Shown: positions 46,035 to 57,936 of the stretch, one piece after another
How positions within the stretch are numbered: position 1 is the stretch's first letter
How the letters are laid out: each line of letters opens with the position of its first letter
Source: Elmis aenea
Taxonomy: Eukaryota > Arthropoda > Insecta > Coleoptera > Elmidae
Length of the DNA stretch: 64,000 nucleotides
Reading direction: 5' to 3'
Assembly: GCA_947652605.1 (NCBI GenBank)
Contig: OX393579.1
Span: 38,260,970 to 38,324,969, forward strand
Notes under the pieces: model-generated
Told to the model about the DNA's origin: nothing
Database searches by the model: none
The model's input: only the letters and a program-made list of their open reading frames with translations
Made by a program: the position numbers and the translations under genes

Positions 46035-46276
46035 CGTGTGTTTAAAGAACCGGTTAACCGTTATTTTTTGTCGTAAAAGTGATTTTTAACCGAAACCGAA
46101 ACCGCTATTTTCAATAGCAAAAAAAACTGTAAACCTTAACCGGTTTTTATAACCGGTTTATGTTAAATCAGTGTCTTACACAAAAACGGTTTTTAAACAA
46201 AAACTGTTATAATAAAAATAAAGTTCTTGATTTCGGTTAATCGTTAGCCAATTTTTTTTATGTTTCGAGCCCTGGT
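46035..46276. mobile_element. CCGGTT-rich element, second copy
   Basis: It is in reverse orientation to 28679-29152, with shared text AACCGGTTAACCG, TTTTTAACCGAAACCGAAAC and, on the right, ATTTCGGTTAATCG before CGAGCCCTG. It is much shorter than the first copy, having lost the central AT-rich part and one end. No clear duplication. Confidence 0.58.
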
Positions 46277-46513
46277 TAGCATACGTAATTTTCTTTTTTT
46301 AATACATCATTGGAAAAGGAAAAATGCTCTATTATCCTGTAAATATCTAAAGTATAACAAAGTAAAATTTCATTTTTGGCTTCTATTGAGTTAATTTAGT
46401 AATTTTAAAAACATTTGAATATCGCTACAAGTAAGATCCGTTTTATGTTATGTTTGGCTAATCTAACTTTCATAAAAAAATTTCTTTCTTGTAAAATTAC
46501 TTTACCGACAAAC

Positions 46514-47545
46514 AATGACTTGAGCAGAACCGGAACTGGGACAAAAACCGGAACGAACCGTTGCTTTTTTCATGAACCGTAAACCAGAACTGAACCTTTT
46601 AGATGAAAATCACAAAACGGCAAAAATCGAACTGAAGCGACTAGTGTGAACCTGTTTAAACCACTTTAACCGGTTCACACAACGGTTCGAACCAATTATA
46701 TTTTTTAATCACATTGTATATAATCTATTTTCTTAATTTTCATTACATTTGACCAATATTAGAAAAACTTTAAAAAGTTTAATTTATAAAAATGCATCAT
46801 AAACATTTTTGGATAATAAATATTTTTTTAAATTTACTATTAAAACACAAAAAAGACGTTGAACCGAAAGCGAAAGTGAATCGTTTCCGCCGAAGCGCTT
46901 ACCGAATGATTATATAATAGGGTGACCATTCGTCCCCGATTTTCGGGGACAGTCCCCGAAACAAGACTTAAGTCCCGGATTATTCTTGTCCCCGATTTTG
47001 TCCCCGATTTTCATAATTTTCCTATACACATTTAAAATAACCAATGTATGGTACTTTCACTATTGCCAGATTATACAAATTTGTTAGTCTGGCAACATTG
47101 TAACAGTGTAACCGTTTATTGGCCACGATAACTGGAGTGGGGAGGAGTCTGTGCCCGATAAATAAAGTGTCAAATGCGATTAGGTTATGTTAGGTTAGGT
47201 TACTTACGGTTACCACACTTTTTTTGTCCTGGACATAATTATCATCTCTTTTTAAAATGTGCAAAATTGTGTGGGTTTTAATTCCCGCCCTTTAATTTGA
47301 ATTTTGTTTATTACAATGAGAGTTGTGGTCTTAGGTGTACCAAAAAACGAAAAAATAGATTTCACAAAGTTAGTCGAGGACCTTTTTTTTTTTAATCCCA
47401 GCTTAGTGTCCCCGAAAGTTCGGGGGAAAAAATGGTCACCTTAATAAGAAATATTGGTGGCTGGAAACGTAAACCGAAAATTTTTAATTTATCGAACCTG
47501 TAACCGGAACTGAACCGTTACTTTTTTCGGCCTTTGCCGACAAGT
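46514..47545. mobile_element. GAACC-rich element, interrupted by a hAT-like MITE
   Basis: The left part (CGGAACTGGGACAAAAACC, TTCATGAACCGT, GAACCTTTTAGAT) matches the reverse complement of 16320-16477 in order, and the next part matches its central sequence. After an insertion (46918-47443) it resumes with AAACGTAAACCGAAA and ends near TGAACCGTTACTTTTTTCGG. It is an older copy of the element nested at 16008-16477. Confidence 0.6.
46918..47443. mobile_element. hAT-like MITE, TAGGGTGACCA ends with TCCCCGAT words
   Basis: The left end TAGGGTGACCATTCGTCCCC and the right end GGGGGAAAAAATGGTCACCT then TA are inverted. GTCCCCGA or CCCCGATTTT words recur near the left end and again before the right end. 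The interior (47130-47350) is more ordinary and includes a TTAGGTTATGTTAGGTTAGG run. It interrupts the GAACC-rich element. The end type recalls hAT elements, but I cannot see a clean 8-bp duplication. Confidence 0.65.
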
Positions 47546-49730
47546 TTTCTATTTTTCGCTGATAATTCTGACAGATTTTTAAAATTTAATGAATAAAATA
47601 ATGAGCACCGAAAATTAAAACGATTTAACAAGAGCTACAATCTACAAAAAAGTGTACTGTATCATCAAACAATAAACAGAACGCCGATTCCACGTCGTTG
47701 ACATCAAATTTTCACGCGAGATTTTAAACCCAACCACAGTCTATAAAAGTGGATCAAACCTTTTAAATGTTTAAGTGTTTTGCAATATTTATTGTTTCCC
47801 TGTACATCTAATTAATATTTTAACACTTTTCGACCCTACAGAAAACACCTACGCGCAATAAAATTCTACCATGATGCAATTTTATGAGAATTAAAAACTA
47901 AATCTTTGCATAGGCAAACAATACAGCATTTCGTAGTATCTTTATCATACAACAGTACAGAAACTCAAACGTTTAAACTAGCAAAATATAACGAAAATCG
48001 TTATTAAAGCTGCTGGTACGTTATTTGACTTTTGCCTCGCAAAACGCTTATAACGAGTGTCGGGTATTATAACTTACAATATTAAAATGGAATTAAAAGC
48101 AAATTTTAAAATCCTTTTAACACGATATAAAAGAGCAATTATAAACGTGTTTACAAACTCCTCTAAAATTATTAACTCGTAGTTTGAACTGGTAGTTATA
48201 TCAAATATAAACATAATTCTGCTCTGCAAACAACGGTCAATTATGCCACGTATCACGCAAAAGAATAAAAAGCATGTAACTCAAAAGAAAAAAAAAACAA
48301 TATCAAACCCCAAGAATTAAAGCACATATCTATAAAATGGTAAATTAAGCGTTTCAATTAACCTATTTAACTGATGCTTAAATGCGTTGTTTTCGTTTAC
48401 ACTTTACTGTTCATTTGTGTTGGTGTATTTAAGCTTTTGCAAATGTTGTTTTATTGTCCTTCGTTTATTAACAATCACAAATCTAAATCAACGTTTAGAA
48501 GCGTATGTGTGTAAAACAGGATAGTGCTACTTCGATTTATCGAAGCAGAATTGTATTAAAGCGCCCCCAAAAATGTAACCACCATTTCTGTGCAAATTTC
48601 TGCCAACGGAAACTCTGATATTGTTCTTGTTAAACTTGAAAATTACGTAAGCTGACAGGTTTAATAGCGACGTTTGTTTTCGGCGTATATGCATGGTCTC
48701 CTATACTGCGCCTTCTCCATCTACAAATGAGTGGAGATTGAAGCCTATAAAACTAAATGAAAATATTGTCTCTCTACATAGAGGACCTACACACATTTCA
48801 CAAATATCTTTATCCGATAGTTTAACCTTTTAGTTATATTCTCTGGAAATTTCAACACACAATTCCAAAAATTGGCGAGGTTACAGCTGGTTAAGGGCCC
48901 CCTTGCGCGCAGGTATAATACTTGTGAACTCTAAAATACGTCAATTTTAGTTCTAAATAAGCACACGATCATCTGTGAGAGTTGCAAGGTGTTTTTGTAC
49001 TCTTGGCAACAGCGCTGCGTGACCGCGTCCCAACGTTTTGCTCGTAATGGTGTTTTCAAAAACGGTAACCGTTATATCTCAAAACCGGATGGACCAATTT
49101 ACATGAGATTTGGTAAAGTGAATCTTAATACAAATATCTAGTCTTTGTCATAGGATTTTTTTTTAAACGTCAGTTAAAAAAAAAAAAAAATTAAAGAAGA
49201 AGATTAAATTTGTAGTCAAAAATCCGAAATTGATGTTTGGATATCCGCCATTTTGCAAAAAATTGGAAAAATTAAAATCGGCTACGTCAGTGTTTTTGTC
49301 CACTCTAGAAATTAAAAAAATGTATTTCAGAGAAAAAGCAAAGATATGGTTACCGAAAAACTTTCGAACGGAAAATTTAAAAACGGATATTTTTTAGATT
49401 TCAAAAAATTAATTTTTTTTTTATTTTGGCAACACTGCAACTACTTCGAACATCTAAAATTCGGATCCGGAGGATGATTTTGGAATGGGAACCTTCAGTT
49501 TAAGATGCATATTGTTAAGTTGCATAAAATCCATATAAAGCTATAGGAAACCAGACTACCGCGATATTTGTTAAGGAAGCGAAAATGCTAACCAAATTAA
49601 AAAAGCATGCCAAGAATCTTGCATAGTTTTTGATGCTAAACAACTTTTATACTTACACTTTTGTCGCAAAATAACCAGGGGAGCTAATATTTGCAACAAT
49701 TTAATTTTGCATGGTAAAGTGCTATGTACG
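47546..49730. other. AT-rich stretch, unassigned
   Basis: No gene is recognised. 48890-49130 is less AT-rich and includes AACGGTAACCGTTATATC, which looks repeat-like, but I find no second copy in the window. Poly(T) and poly(A) runs near 49158 and 49177 are not part of a definable retro-element. Confidence 0.4.
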
Positions 49731-50157
49731 ATAGTCTTAGTCAACACCCTGTATATAAAACTACATATTTTTGAAAAGCTAAGAAAACGCTCTCTCCTAT
49801 AGTCATGGCCAACTGAGGTTTTTATTTAAAAAAATATGTTTTCTGTATATTACCTTAAAAGTCAAGATGCCTAAAAAATAATTTTGTTTTTAAATTAATG
49901 ATAAAATTTATATAAAAGACCTTCATAACATTTTGTTTTATTTTAATGAATATTGAACAAGTAGTACATTTTTTAAAATAAAGAAATTTCGTTTATCGTT
50001 TTTAGTGCCAAAATGGAAAGCGATATAAAAAATCTGATTACACAAGCGTATTTTTCTTAACAAAAAAAAAATAGCCCAAGAGAACCATATCAGATTTTCG
50101 CTTATTATTACGGTAACCGAGATACCCCGCAAAACATTCTAATTTGGTCCACCCTGT
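49731..50157. repeat. Two solo foldback ends in the same direction
   Basis: CAACACCCTG|TA at 49744-49753 and TTGGTCCACCCTG|TA ending at 50157 are both right-hand termini. Before the second lie TTCGCTTATTATTACGG and CGAGATACCCC, the family words of foldback ends. No left-hand partners occur nearby, so these are broken copies. Confidence 0.5.
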
Positions 50158-51403
50158 ACGTATTGTCTTTTTTATTTTTACAAATTTTATTTGCAACTCA
50201 AATCAAATCCTAGGAAAAATATTTTTTTTAATGCATTTATAGACAACGAGAAAGAAAAGCTATCGTTACGATTCATAACCAACTTTATTCATTTTCTGCT
50301 TTGTTTCATATGCAATTAAACTTAAGTCAGAAATTTTAATACTTGCCAATTTAAACACTATTTTAAATGCATTTTTACTGCCTACATATTTTGAGCCACA
50401 TACACCATTAACGCACAATAAAGTTAGCTGTCCTACTTCGAACGCTGTAAAAAAAAAAGACTACTTATACAAGTTCTCTTTCAATCATCGTTACTTAATA
50501 CCAATTATATCTGGCGCCAGCAAATCCACTCGCGTGTAAACTTGGCTTTAATGTTCGTGAATATAAATTTTCTGCGAACCGTGTAAAGTGTTTGGTAACC
50601 TATATAACTCTTGATCTGGTTAGATGATTCAATAAAAGTTATTTATTCCTAGAGGTCGAAGTAATTCAACACAAATTTTGAATTATTCATTATAACCGTA
50701 TCAAATTTTCGATTGGACCTTGTGTTTATTGCTCCGTGTTGAAAATAAATAAAGTGTCTTCCGAATCATGAATATAATGAATACTTAAATATTCTCCTAC
50801 AATAATCAATTTGGTCTGTTGATTGAAAAGTGCCAAAACTCGCTTCATTTCCATTGGGAATTAAACAGGTGGCCGTGATCTCTAGGTGTCTAACATTTTA
50901 GACTGTTCTTTGTTCTTTTGCAAAAATTAATACTCTGCGCAAAGTTTCTACGAGATTTGTAACATAAATAAAGTTGCTCGTAGCTTACTATTGCATAAAT
51001 AATGCATAGTATTTAGAACTTTCTGCAAAATGAATTACTTTCGGAGATTTTGTAACTTAAGAATGAAATTTACATAAATAAGAGAAAATGTCAACCATTC
51101 CGCCTATCTAAGAAAATATTCCGGCAGCGTTTCCAAATTATTCGAAATATGTACTACCCCAGGTAGTCTATGTATTTTTAATGCGGAGTAGCATTCTGAT
51201 ATCAGCATATAATATATTATACGTTGACTAAGTGCGAACATAATATAAACTATAAAATGCTGAAAACGCACCTTATTTATGTATGCTGCTCAAAACAATT
51301 AAGGGGTACCTAAAAGTTTGCAGTAAACATTTAAAATATTCTCTATTGTTTAGAGCAGTGTAATAACTGAACGGTTGTTTCGTTAACTGTGCTGTCAATA
51401 ATA
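50158..51403. other. AT-rich stretch, no gene seen
   Basis: Nothing recognisable. Confidence 0.45.
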
Positions 51404-51405
51404 TA

Positions 51406-52422
51406 CAGGGTGTTTCTTAAATATTGCGAAACATTTTGGGAGGTGATTCCTTATCGAAAATTAACAGGTGTCTTTCATACACATTTTTTTCTTAGACGTC
51501 TCCTTTCGGAGTTACACCCTCCTAAAGGTAAGCGGTAAAATTAGGTTTTTATTTTATTTTTCAAATTTGGATAAATCTAGGAAAATAATATTTGGTAGAT
51601 GTTTTATAGGTACTTATTAAAAGGTTTTCCATAGTAATTTTTTTAATTATCTCCCACCTTCACAAAGGGCTGAAAAGTACTGTTTTTTTATCATAAGTTT
51701 TAATGGTTTAAAATATTTTTTGAAAGCTTTATTTATTTAGAAACTTTTTTACACTTTAGTTTTTCTCGTAAAACCTATCGTTTTTGAGAAAAAATAAAAT
51801 AAGTAAACATGCACCATTAAATATTTCAAAATAAAATGATTTATTTTGATGGTCACCATGGGAACGTAAGTTCATATTGGATAGAATTGACGTGTGTAAT
51901 TCATTTTGACGTTTACGCGGAGACAACGCGCAAACGCCCGTCAATGCTACCCAATATGAACATATACAAATCATGGCAACCGCCAAAATGAATCGTTTTA
52001 TTTTGGTATATTTAATGGTGCATGTTTACTTATTTTATTTTTTACTTAAAAACTGTAGGTTTACGATAAACACTAAAGAATAAAAAAAATCTAAATAAAT
52101 CAAGCTTTAAAAAAAAATTGAATTGCAAAATATTAACCCACCAAAAAGTTCTTATAAAAAAACTAACAGGGGTCGCACTTTTAGCCCCCTGTGAAGGTGG
52201 GATATGATTGAAATATTACTATGGGAAACCTTTTAATACGTATAAAACATCTACCAAACATTATTCTCCTACATTTATCTAAATTTGAGAAATAAAATAA
52301 AAACCCAATTTTACTGCTCCCCTTTAGGGGGTGTAATGAGACGTCTAAGGAAAAAATGTAAATGAAAGACCCTTCTCCATTTTCGATAAGGATTTTTTTC
52401 GCAATATCTAAGAAACACCCTG
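51406..52422. mobile_element. 1.0-kb foldback element, CAGGGTGTTTCTTAAATATT ends
   Basis: TA|CAGGGTGTTTCTTAAATATT mirrors ATATCTAAGAAACACCCTG|TA. The arms of about 450 bp pair throughout (for example TTCCATAGTAAT / ATTACTATGGGAA and AGTTCATATTGG / CCCAATATGAAC). The centre near 51914 has a short GC-richer spacer. No transposase fragment could be recognised; frames at 51756-51986 and 52181-52444 are arm by-products. Confidence 0.9.
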
Positions 52423-52769
52423 TATAAACAGTTGGTTGTGGCATATCAAAAGAAACTTTTTAATGGTTTTGAAGTATTTTAACATAATTATGCTATGACA
52501 AACTGTGACTTCGCAAATTTTAGATGATTAACAGATAAAAGTGTAAAAACCTACGCAACTTAACACCTGGTACCTACTTATATCTTAGAGTTCATAAAAA
52601 AATTCTCTGCGTAAATTTTTAAATCTACAGAACAGTGTATCCCAACAGGTTTTGTCAATATTTTCATAATTTTGTGCAATAAATAAATGACATTACCTAA
52701 TAAATTAAAATTTATTTCTGCATTTTTAAAACTGAATATGTATTAAAAATTTGTACAGTTTTTAAATAT
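52423..52769. other. AT-rich stretch, no gene seen
   Basis: Nothing recognisable. Confidence 0.45.
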
Positions 52770-53035
52770 CATAAAAGGCATTGGCAAAAACTTACAACAA
52801 GTTTTTTTTCTAGATTTAAATCATGGATTAAAAACAAAAACGAATCAACTTGAGAAAAATTCATGATTGCCATCCGCTTCGGCTTAAAAAGCTGTTTGCG
52901 CAATATTCTTACACATGAAATATTGTATACTCCAGACGAGTTATAGACGGTTTTCAACAATCCCATTTTCCGATTTTTCCTAATTTTTTCGGATACCGTT
53001 TGATATATTTTCAATTTTTCTTCGGATTATTATGT
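52770..53035. repeat. Arm fragment of the 23.0/36.5-kb foldback family
   Basis: It shares, in order, ACGAATC(G/A)A(T/C)(C/T), CGGCTTAAAAAG, ACACATTTAAAATATT-like text, CTCCAGACGAGTTATAGACG, CCGATTTTTCCTAATTTT, CGGATACCGTTTGA and TTCTTCGGATTATTA with the right arms of 22962-24455 and 36513-37993. Both termini are missing, so it is a broken copy. Confidence 0.65.
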
Positions 53036-53819
53036 TAACATATTCGTATCTTACAATTTCAAAACTTTACAAACAAAACATTTTGATAAATTGTACAAAC
53101 TTCATTTACGCTAGATATGATACATTCTGTTGAACTCGAGTTTTTTTTTTACATTTCAATTATTTTTAAATGGTCGAAATGTATTACAGATTATTGATCA
53201 GATGATGAAAGACAAAAAAGTCTACCATGATCAAAGAAATTTGTTCTAATTATAAATACTGGGCGACGAACTCGAGTTATTTTCACGGTAATTTAATCTA
53301 CAAAGTTAATTAAAAATTTCTTTGTACTCCATGCAAAAATTAACTTTTAATTATCAAACCGAAAAATATTTGATTAAGAATGTACGCGTTAAGGTTTTTT
53401 TTCTGTTATTCTTCGGCTTATCGCGTCAATATTAAAAAAGGCATTATTTGAAAAAGTTCAACGTCTCAGGGGGTTATTACCATATTCCGTCTTCTTCGGG
53501 TTTTTCTTCAATTTTGTATTTCTAACGGATTATTTACGGCAATGTAACGTGTTCGCAGTTGGTAAATTCATTTATTTTTAATTCAACAACGCAATATTTT
53601 TATGTTCAGCGTAAAAGTTTAATGTGTATTTTATATGTACGCAAAATTCTGCTGTTTGGTTTGTAAGTTAAATATTTATTATATGCTGTAATACGTGCTA
53701 ACTAAAACGTTTTTTTTTCGTCTGTGGGCGTTATGTAACACTATCATTGTATAAATTCACATAATATAAAGAAAGAATTTTCATATTTGACAAAACGAAT
53801 ACCAACTTAAACTAATATT
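53036..53819. other. AT-rich stretch, no gene seen
   Basis: Nothing recognisable. Confidence 0.45.
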
Positions 53820-54125
53820 GAAAATTCCCTTCACCTGTCAAATTTGCGTTTTCAACCAATCACTAATTTTAAATCTTTTAGAGACTATCAATAGGAGCAA
53901 TATTACACGGTAATAATTTTACATTCCTCTGCCAGGAGTTGATCCTCCTGTCAAATTTGCGTTTTTGACCAATAACAAACTCAGATTTCCTTTAAACGGC
54001 CAATAAACATAATCTTACACTGATAATTTACTTTTCGCAATTAACAGATTAGCATGCGTTTATTGGTCGTTTCTAAGAAATCTGAGTTTTTGATTGGTGG
54101 AAAATATAAATTTGGAGAGGGAATA
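53820..54125. repeat. Direct repeat of 113-bp period plus an inverted copy
   Basis: CCTGTCAAATTTGCGTTTT occurs at 53834 and again at 53947. Each is followed by ACCAAT(C/A)AC.AA and ATC- or GATT-rich text, then a CCAATA or TCAATA word. A third, inverted copy (CAGATTTCT-type text, TTTTTGATTGGTGG, AAATTTGGAGAGGG) follows at about 54060-54120. It may be one arm-and-a-half of an old foldback. No termini could be defined. Confidence 0.5.
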
Positions 54126-55538
54126 AGGTATTTTGGTCTTGATAATTTTTTGACAGATGTCGGCGACCAATAACGTTACTTTAATATAGATTAAACCACA
54201 CCCCTGACACACCACTCTAATAGTACTTGTAAAATTTGACATAACAGATTATGTATGTACCTAAATACTATTTGGTTCATTAATTTTTATTAAAATATAA
54301 TTCTTGAATTAAAAATTAGTTATAAATGATCTATTAATAATAACAATCGCAGTAAGTAGTAGGTATACTTTAATTTATCTAAATTAAACAACATTTTAAT
54401 TTGACAGATAGGTTAGGTGAAGGAAATTTTCTGACAAAATATAACTCGTGCATTGCAAATAATCTATAATTTTTGACAAATCTTCACTCATGCAAGTTGG
54501 AGCAGAAAAATTCACGAGTGCACAAATGTTCAGATACTAGAGAAAACATATGTATTTCAGATATTCATATACCAATGCATTTGAACTACTAGTGTTTCCA
54601 TGGGTTGGACGAGTCTTTGTTTTACAATGAATAGTTTGACTTTTCACCTTTGTTCGTTTTGTAGTATTATACCGGGTGTCACCGAAATCTGGCTCACCTC
54701 CTTTTTTTCTGTGGTTCGTAAGTTGATCATAGTAAAATCAACTACATTAACAAAACAAAAAAAATCTCAATTAACCTTGTTTTGGTACGTAATATGGTTT
54801 AACTCTTGATACCTTGTATATTTCAATATTTTACTAGAAAAACTCGTTCTAAGAAGTTTACGATATATACATATCCGTTAAGATAAGCTAATTTGCTATC
54901 TGCTTTGGATTAAAATCAATGCTAGTGTAATTTGAAAAACATTTTAAATAACGTCTGTATATTAAACATTCCAAATAATTTTTATACCGTTGTATGTAGG
55001 TTTTTCTATCCCACTAATAAACGTATGAGTATTTTGAGGTTATTTTTCACAAAAACGTCATAATTGAGGTTTCAATGCCATCTGGAACCCCTATGTAAAT
55101 TGAAAAAAAAACTTTAATTTTTTAATCCTTTCTGTCCTGAAAATAATATTGTTTTAAATATTTTAATATTGGGTGTTTTTTTTTTAATGACGAAAAATAT
55201 TCTTGAAATTAAGAGGTAGAGTAGACTAATCTTGAATAGTAGGCTCTTTAAGTAGTGACTGCCAAATAACTTCATTCTGCGGAACAGTTTGAATACCATA
55301 GGCATCGGCGTAATTATAAGGGAGCTAAGCCCCCCCTGAGCCTACCATTAACCCCCTTCTGATTTAGTTGAATTCAATAATTTGTTAGTTATCAACATTG
55401 AAAATGGAACTGTAAAACATCTGAATCCCGAAGAAATTCTTGCTGAATTTGTTATCAGAGGAAACCGGAAGATACATTTTTACTTATAAAGTCCAAATTT
55501 AAACTGTGCTTTTGTTTGTTACATAAGTACCTACTTTG
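54126..55538. other. AT-rich stretch with one solo CCGGGTG end
   Basis: TA|CCGGGTGTCACCGAAATC at 54672 looks like a foldback-type left end (compare CCGGGTGATTC at 45202), with no partner identified. The rest shows nothing recognisable. Confidence 0.42.
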
Positions 55539-55539
55539 T

Positions 55540-56016
55540 GGGTAGTTCACACGGTGACATTTGATGTCACGACATCAAAAGTCGCGACTTGATGTTGGGA
55601 CATCAAATGTCACCGTGTGAACTACCCAAATTGAAAGTCGCGACATCAAAATAAAAATGGCCGCTCTTGTAACTGCAGCAACGAGTGTTGTAGAGCAACT
55701 AATTATTTTGAAGTCGGTATATTCGGGAATAGATTTGTCCCATATATACGAATATTGTTGATAATGCTCTAAAATCGTTAGAACATCTATTGAGGACATG
55801 ATAAATTGGAAATCGATGAGAAACAAATGTAGGTATATTATTTGTCTGTTATGTCAAAATATAAAAGTATGGTTGGCTTACGTCAAATGCGGAACTGTCA
55901 ATATCGATGTCGCGACATCGCGGCGCTAGCATCGTGATATCAAAAGTCGCGACATCAGGCTGTTCACACGGTGTCATTTGATGTCGCGACATCAAATATC
56001 ACCGTGTGAACTACCC
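55540..56016. mobile_element. MITE-like element with GTCGCGACATCA words and a terminal hairpin
   Basis: It begins GGGTAGTTCACACGGTGACA and ends CACCGTGTGAACTACCC. Its left 88 bp (55540-55627) already form a complete hairpin with the same two ends. GTCGCGACATCA or its variants recur at both sides (55590-55650 and 55905-55995). The middle encodes a possible MADF-like piece on the minus strand. The end type and the MADF hint favour PIF/Harbinger, but the flanks do not show a clean TTA/TAA duplication. Confidence 0.68.
55707..55799 (-). pseudogene. Possible MADF-domain fragment (Harbinger second protein)
   Basis: The minus strand from ATG at 55797-55799 reads MSSIDVLTILEHYQQYSYIW followed by DKSIPEYTDFK. 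The pattern (I/L)L..(V/Y)...+.LWDKS.P.Y.+ is that of the start of MADF DNA-binding domains, which occur in the accessory protein of PIF/Harbinger transposons and in some insect transcription factors. The match ends after about 30 residues, and the rest of the frame is derived from the element's terminal repeats. I regard it as a plausible but unproven remnant. Confidence 0.38.
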
Positions 56017-56322
56017 TTTAGTAAGCATTATGTTTTTAATTTTCTATTTTCTTTACTTATAAAACATCTTTAATTTCAAAATTATACAACTTTTTCTTGC
56101 AATTAAAATGTAATCAGTACCAAACTAAAAAACAGTAGATTTAGGCTAAAGAACGGCAAAAAGGCCCCATATCGACTTATTACGACCTTATGGGAGGGAA
56201 GTTCTGAACCCCTATCCCCTCTGTCTACACCTCTGGCTGTAGTATAAAAGGTAAAAATGCTAGTCACTTGGGGCTGTAGCCCTCCCTAAATCTGGAGGCT
56301 AACTACGCCAATGACCCTAGGT
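56017..56322. other. Stretch with no recognisable feature
   Basis: Mixed composition, with slightly GC-richer text around 56155-56320. No gene or repeat could be defined. Confidence 0.4.
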
Positions 56323-56529
56323 CAGTGTTTCTCAAACTTTTTACTCTGAAGGCCCCCTTTTAAAATTAAAAACTTACAGAAGACCCCAATGAACTGTTTT
56401 GTAGACAATATGTGTTTTTAATCTAGCGTGGCATATGAATTTGGATGAACAATATAAAGGCTCTGTGGATCCCTTCAGAAGGATTAAAAGACCCCCGGGG
56501 GTCCACGGATCACATTTTGAGAGACACTT
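56323..56529. mobile_element. 207-bp hAT-like MITE (CAGTGTTTCTCAAAC ends)
   Basis: The left end CAGTGTTTCTCAAACTTTTT and the right end TTTTGAGAGACACTT are inverted with a few mismatches. GAAGGCCCCC and GGGGGTCCACGG-like words lie near the ends. The CAGTG start and size match other hAT MITEs in this window. The flanking 8 bp do not match, so it is old, or one boundary is off. Confidence 0.6.
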
Positions 56530-57478
56530 AATCTGTTGTTGTATCAAATTATCAATAGTTACAAAAATTACCTAAGGTGATTTTGCGTACATTTGATTCG
56601 CCGATACAGACTAAAACGTTATATTTTAATGTAATTAAAAAAATTGTTTTTAACGATATTACCTATCATAAGCAAATAATATTTTACAAAACTCCTGATG
56701 TCTTTTTGGTGTCAGTTTCATTAGATCTAAAACGTATTTTTTATTATAAAAAGTTTCACTTTATTCTTTTGTCACTGAAAATTTGATAGCCCTGATGTTC
56801 GTCGAAGTCATTTTTTATAACACGTTTATCTGTAAATGTCAATATTCGTTATAGCATAAATTACAATAAAAATGAATAAAAATGAATAAAAATGAAGTTG
56901 ATCAAACGTATGCCGAAATTTGCGATAACTTCGAATGCATTTCGCAAAAATAGCCAACTCGCTGAAATTCACCGTCCATTATACACGATTTCTATAAAAC
57001 AAGCGATAAACATCGTGACGAGATTAAATATAAACGTCAACATGAATTTATGAAACGAGATAGAATCGCCAGGTGACATTTTATATTTGTCCAATCGCCG
57101 CAAAATAGGTCATCTAAATCGATTAACACGTCAAAATATAGTAATTAGGATAAGTCTATTAATAAGGATTTTAAAATTGTAAGATTTTTAGATCAGAATT
57201 AAATAATGTTGATACACAAAATTACTCTAGTACAATGAAGTCCTTTGATGGTACGCACCTTTTAAACCGTAATAGATACAAGGTTAATTAATATGACAAA
57301 AGTATTTAATAGTGCATCTTAGCGATGATTTTAGTTTTAAAAAATCTGAGACATTACATACTGTCAAAAAATTTAAGTAAGTCAATATTTAAATCTTAAT
57401 TAGCTACTTTACGAAGGTTGATGGATAAAACTTGCCAAAAAATAGTTGTAGAAATGTTTATGCTGTATTAAATGGCGA
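56530..57478. other. AT-rich stretch, no gene seen
   Basis: It contains three tandem copies of an AATGAATAAAA-like 11-mer near 56870-56900; otherwise nothing recognisable. Confidence 0.45.
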
Positions 57479-57480
57479 TA

Positions 57481-57936
57481 CAGTGGAATCTATGATCGTC
57501 AATGATCCGCTCCGAAAAAAACGGACGAATACTGAATCGAACAAATATTGAATCAATTTTTAAATTAATTTTTATTAATGCCAAAAATTAAATAAGCCGT
57601 CACCAGTCCCGATTGTGATACATAAATAAATCGAAATGTAACCAAAGCTACACCATTACGGAGAAGCGATGATCGCAGAAGGCATTATTGTTTAAAAGGG
57701 GAATACCTTCCATTAAACATCAGAAAAATACAATTCTAATGAACGATGTGTTCTTTGTTCCTTTTTCATTGATTCACTTGCACTCAGTTTAGCAAAGAGT
57801 TTATCTATTGTCGTCTTTTTCTGTCTGTTTTTTACAATTTCGTGACGAATATTGGACTTATGGACGAATATCGAAGGATTTTTTTGGTGAATAATTTGAC
57901 GAATATTGTATTTGACAAAATGTAGAAATTACACTG
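57481..57936. mobile_element. Possible pogo/Tigger-like MITE
   Basis: TA|CAGTGGAATCTATGATCG on the left and GTAGAAATTACACTG on the right share a short inverted end (CAGTGKAAT). Words like GGACGAATA and GACGAATATT recur in both halves. The CAGTGGAA start next to TA is typical of insect pogo/Tigger-type elements. The right flank is TT rather than TA, and the inverted identity is short, so the call is tentative. Confidence 0.45.

Noticed and set aside
47179..47204. TTAGG-like run resembling insect telomere repeat
   Set aside because: Only about three imperfect units, located inside a MITE; too short to be an interstitial telomeric array.
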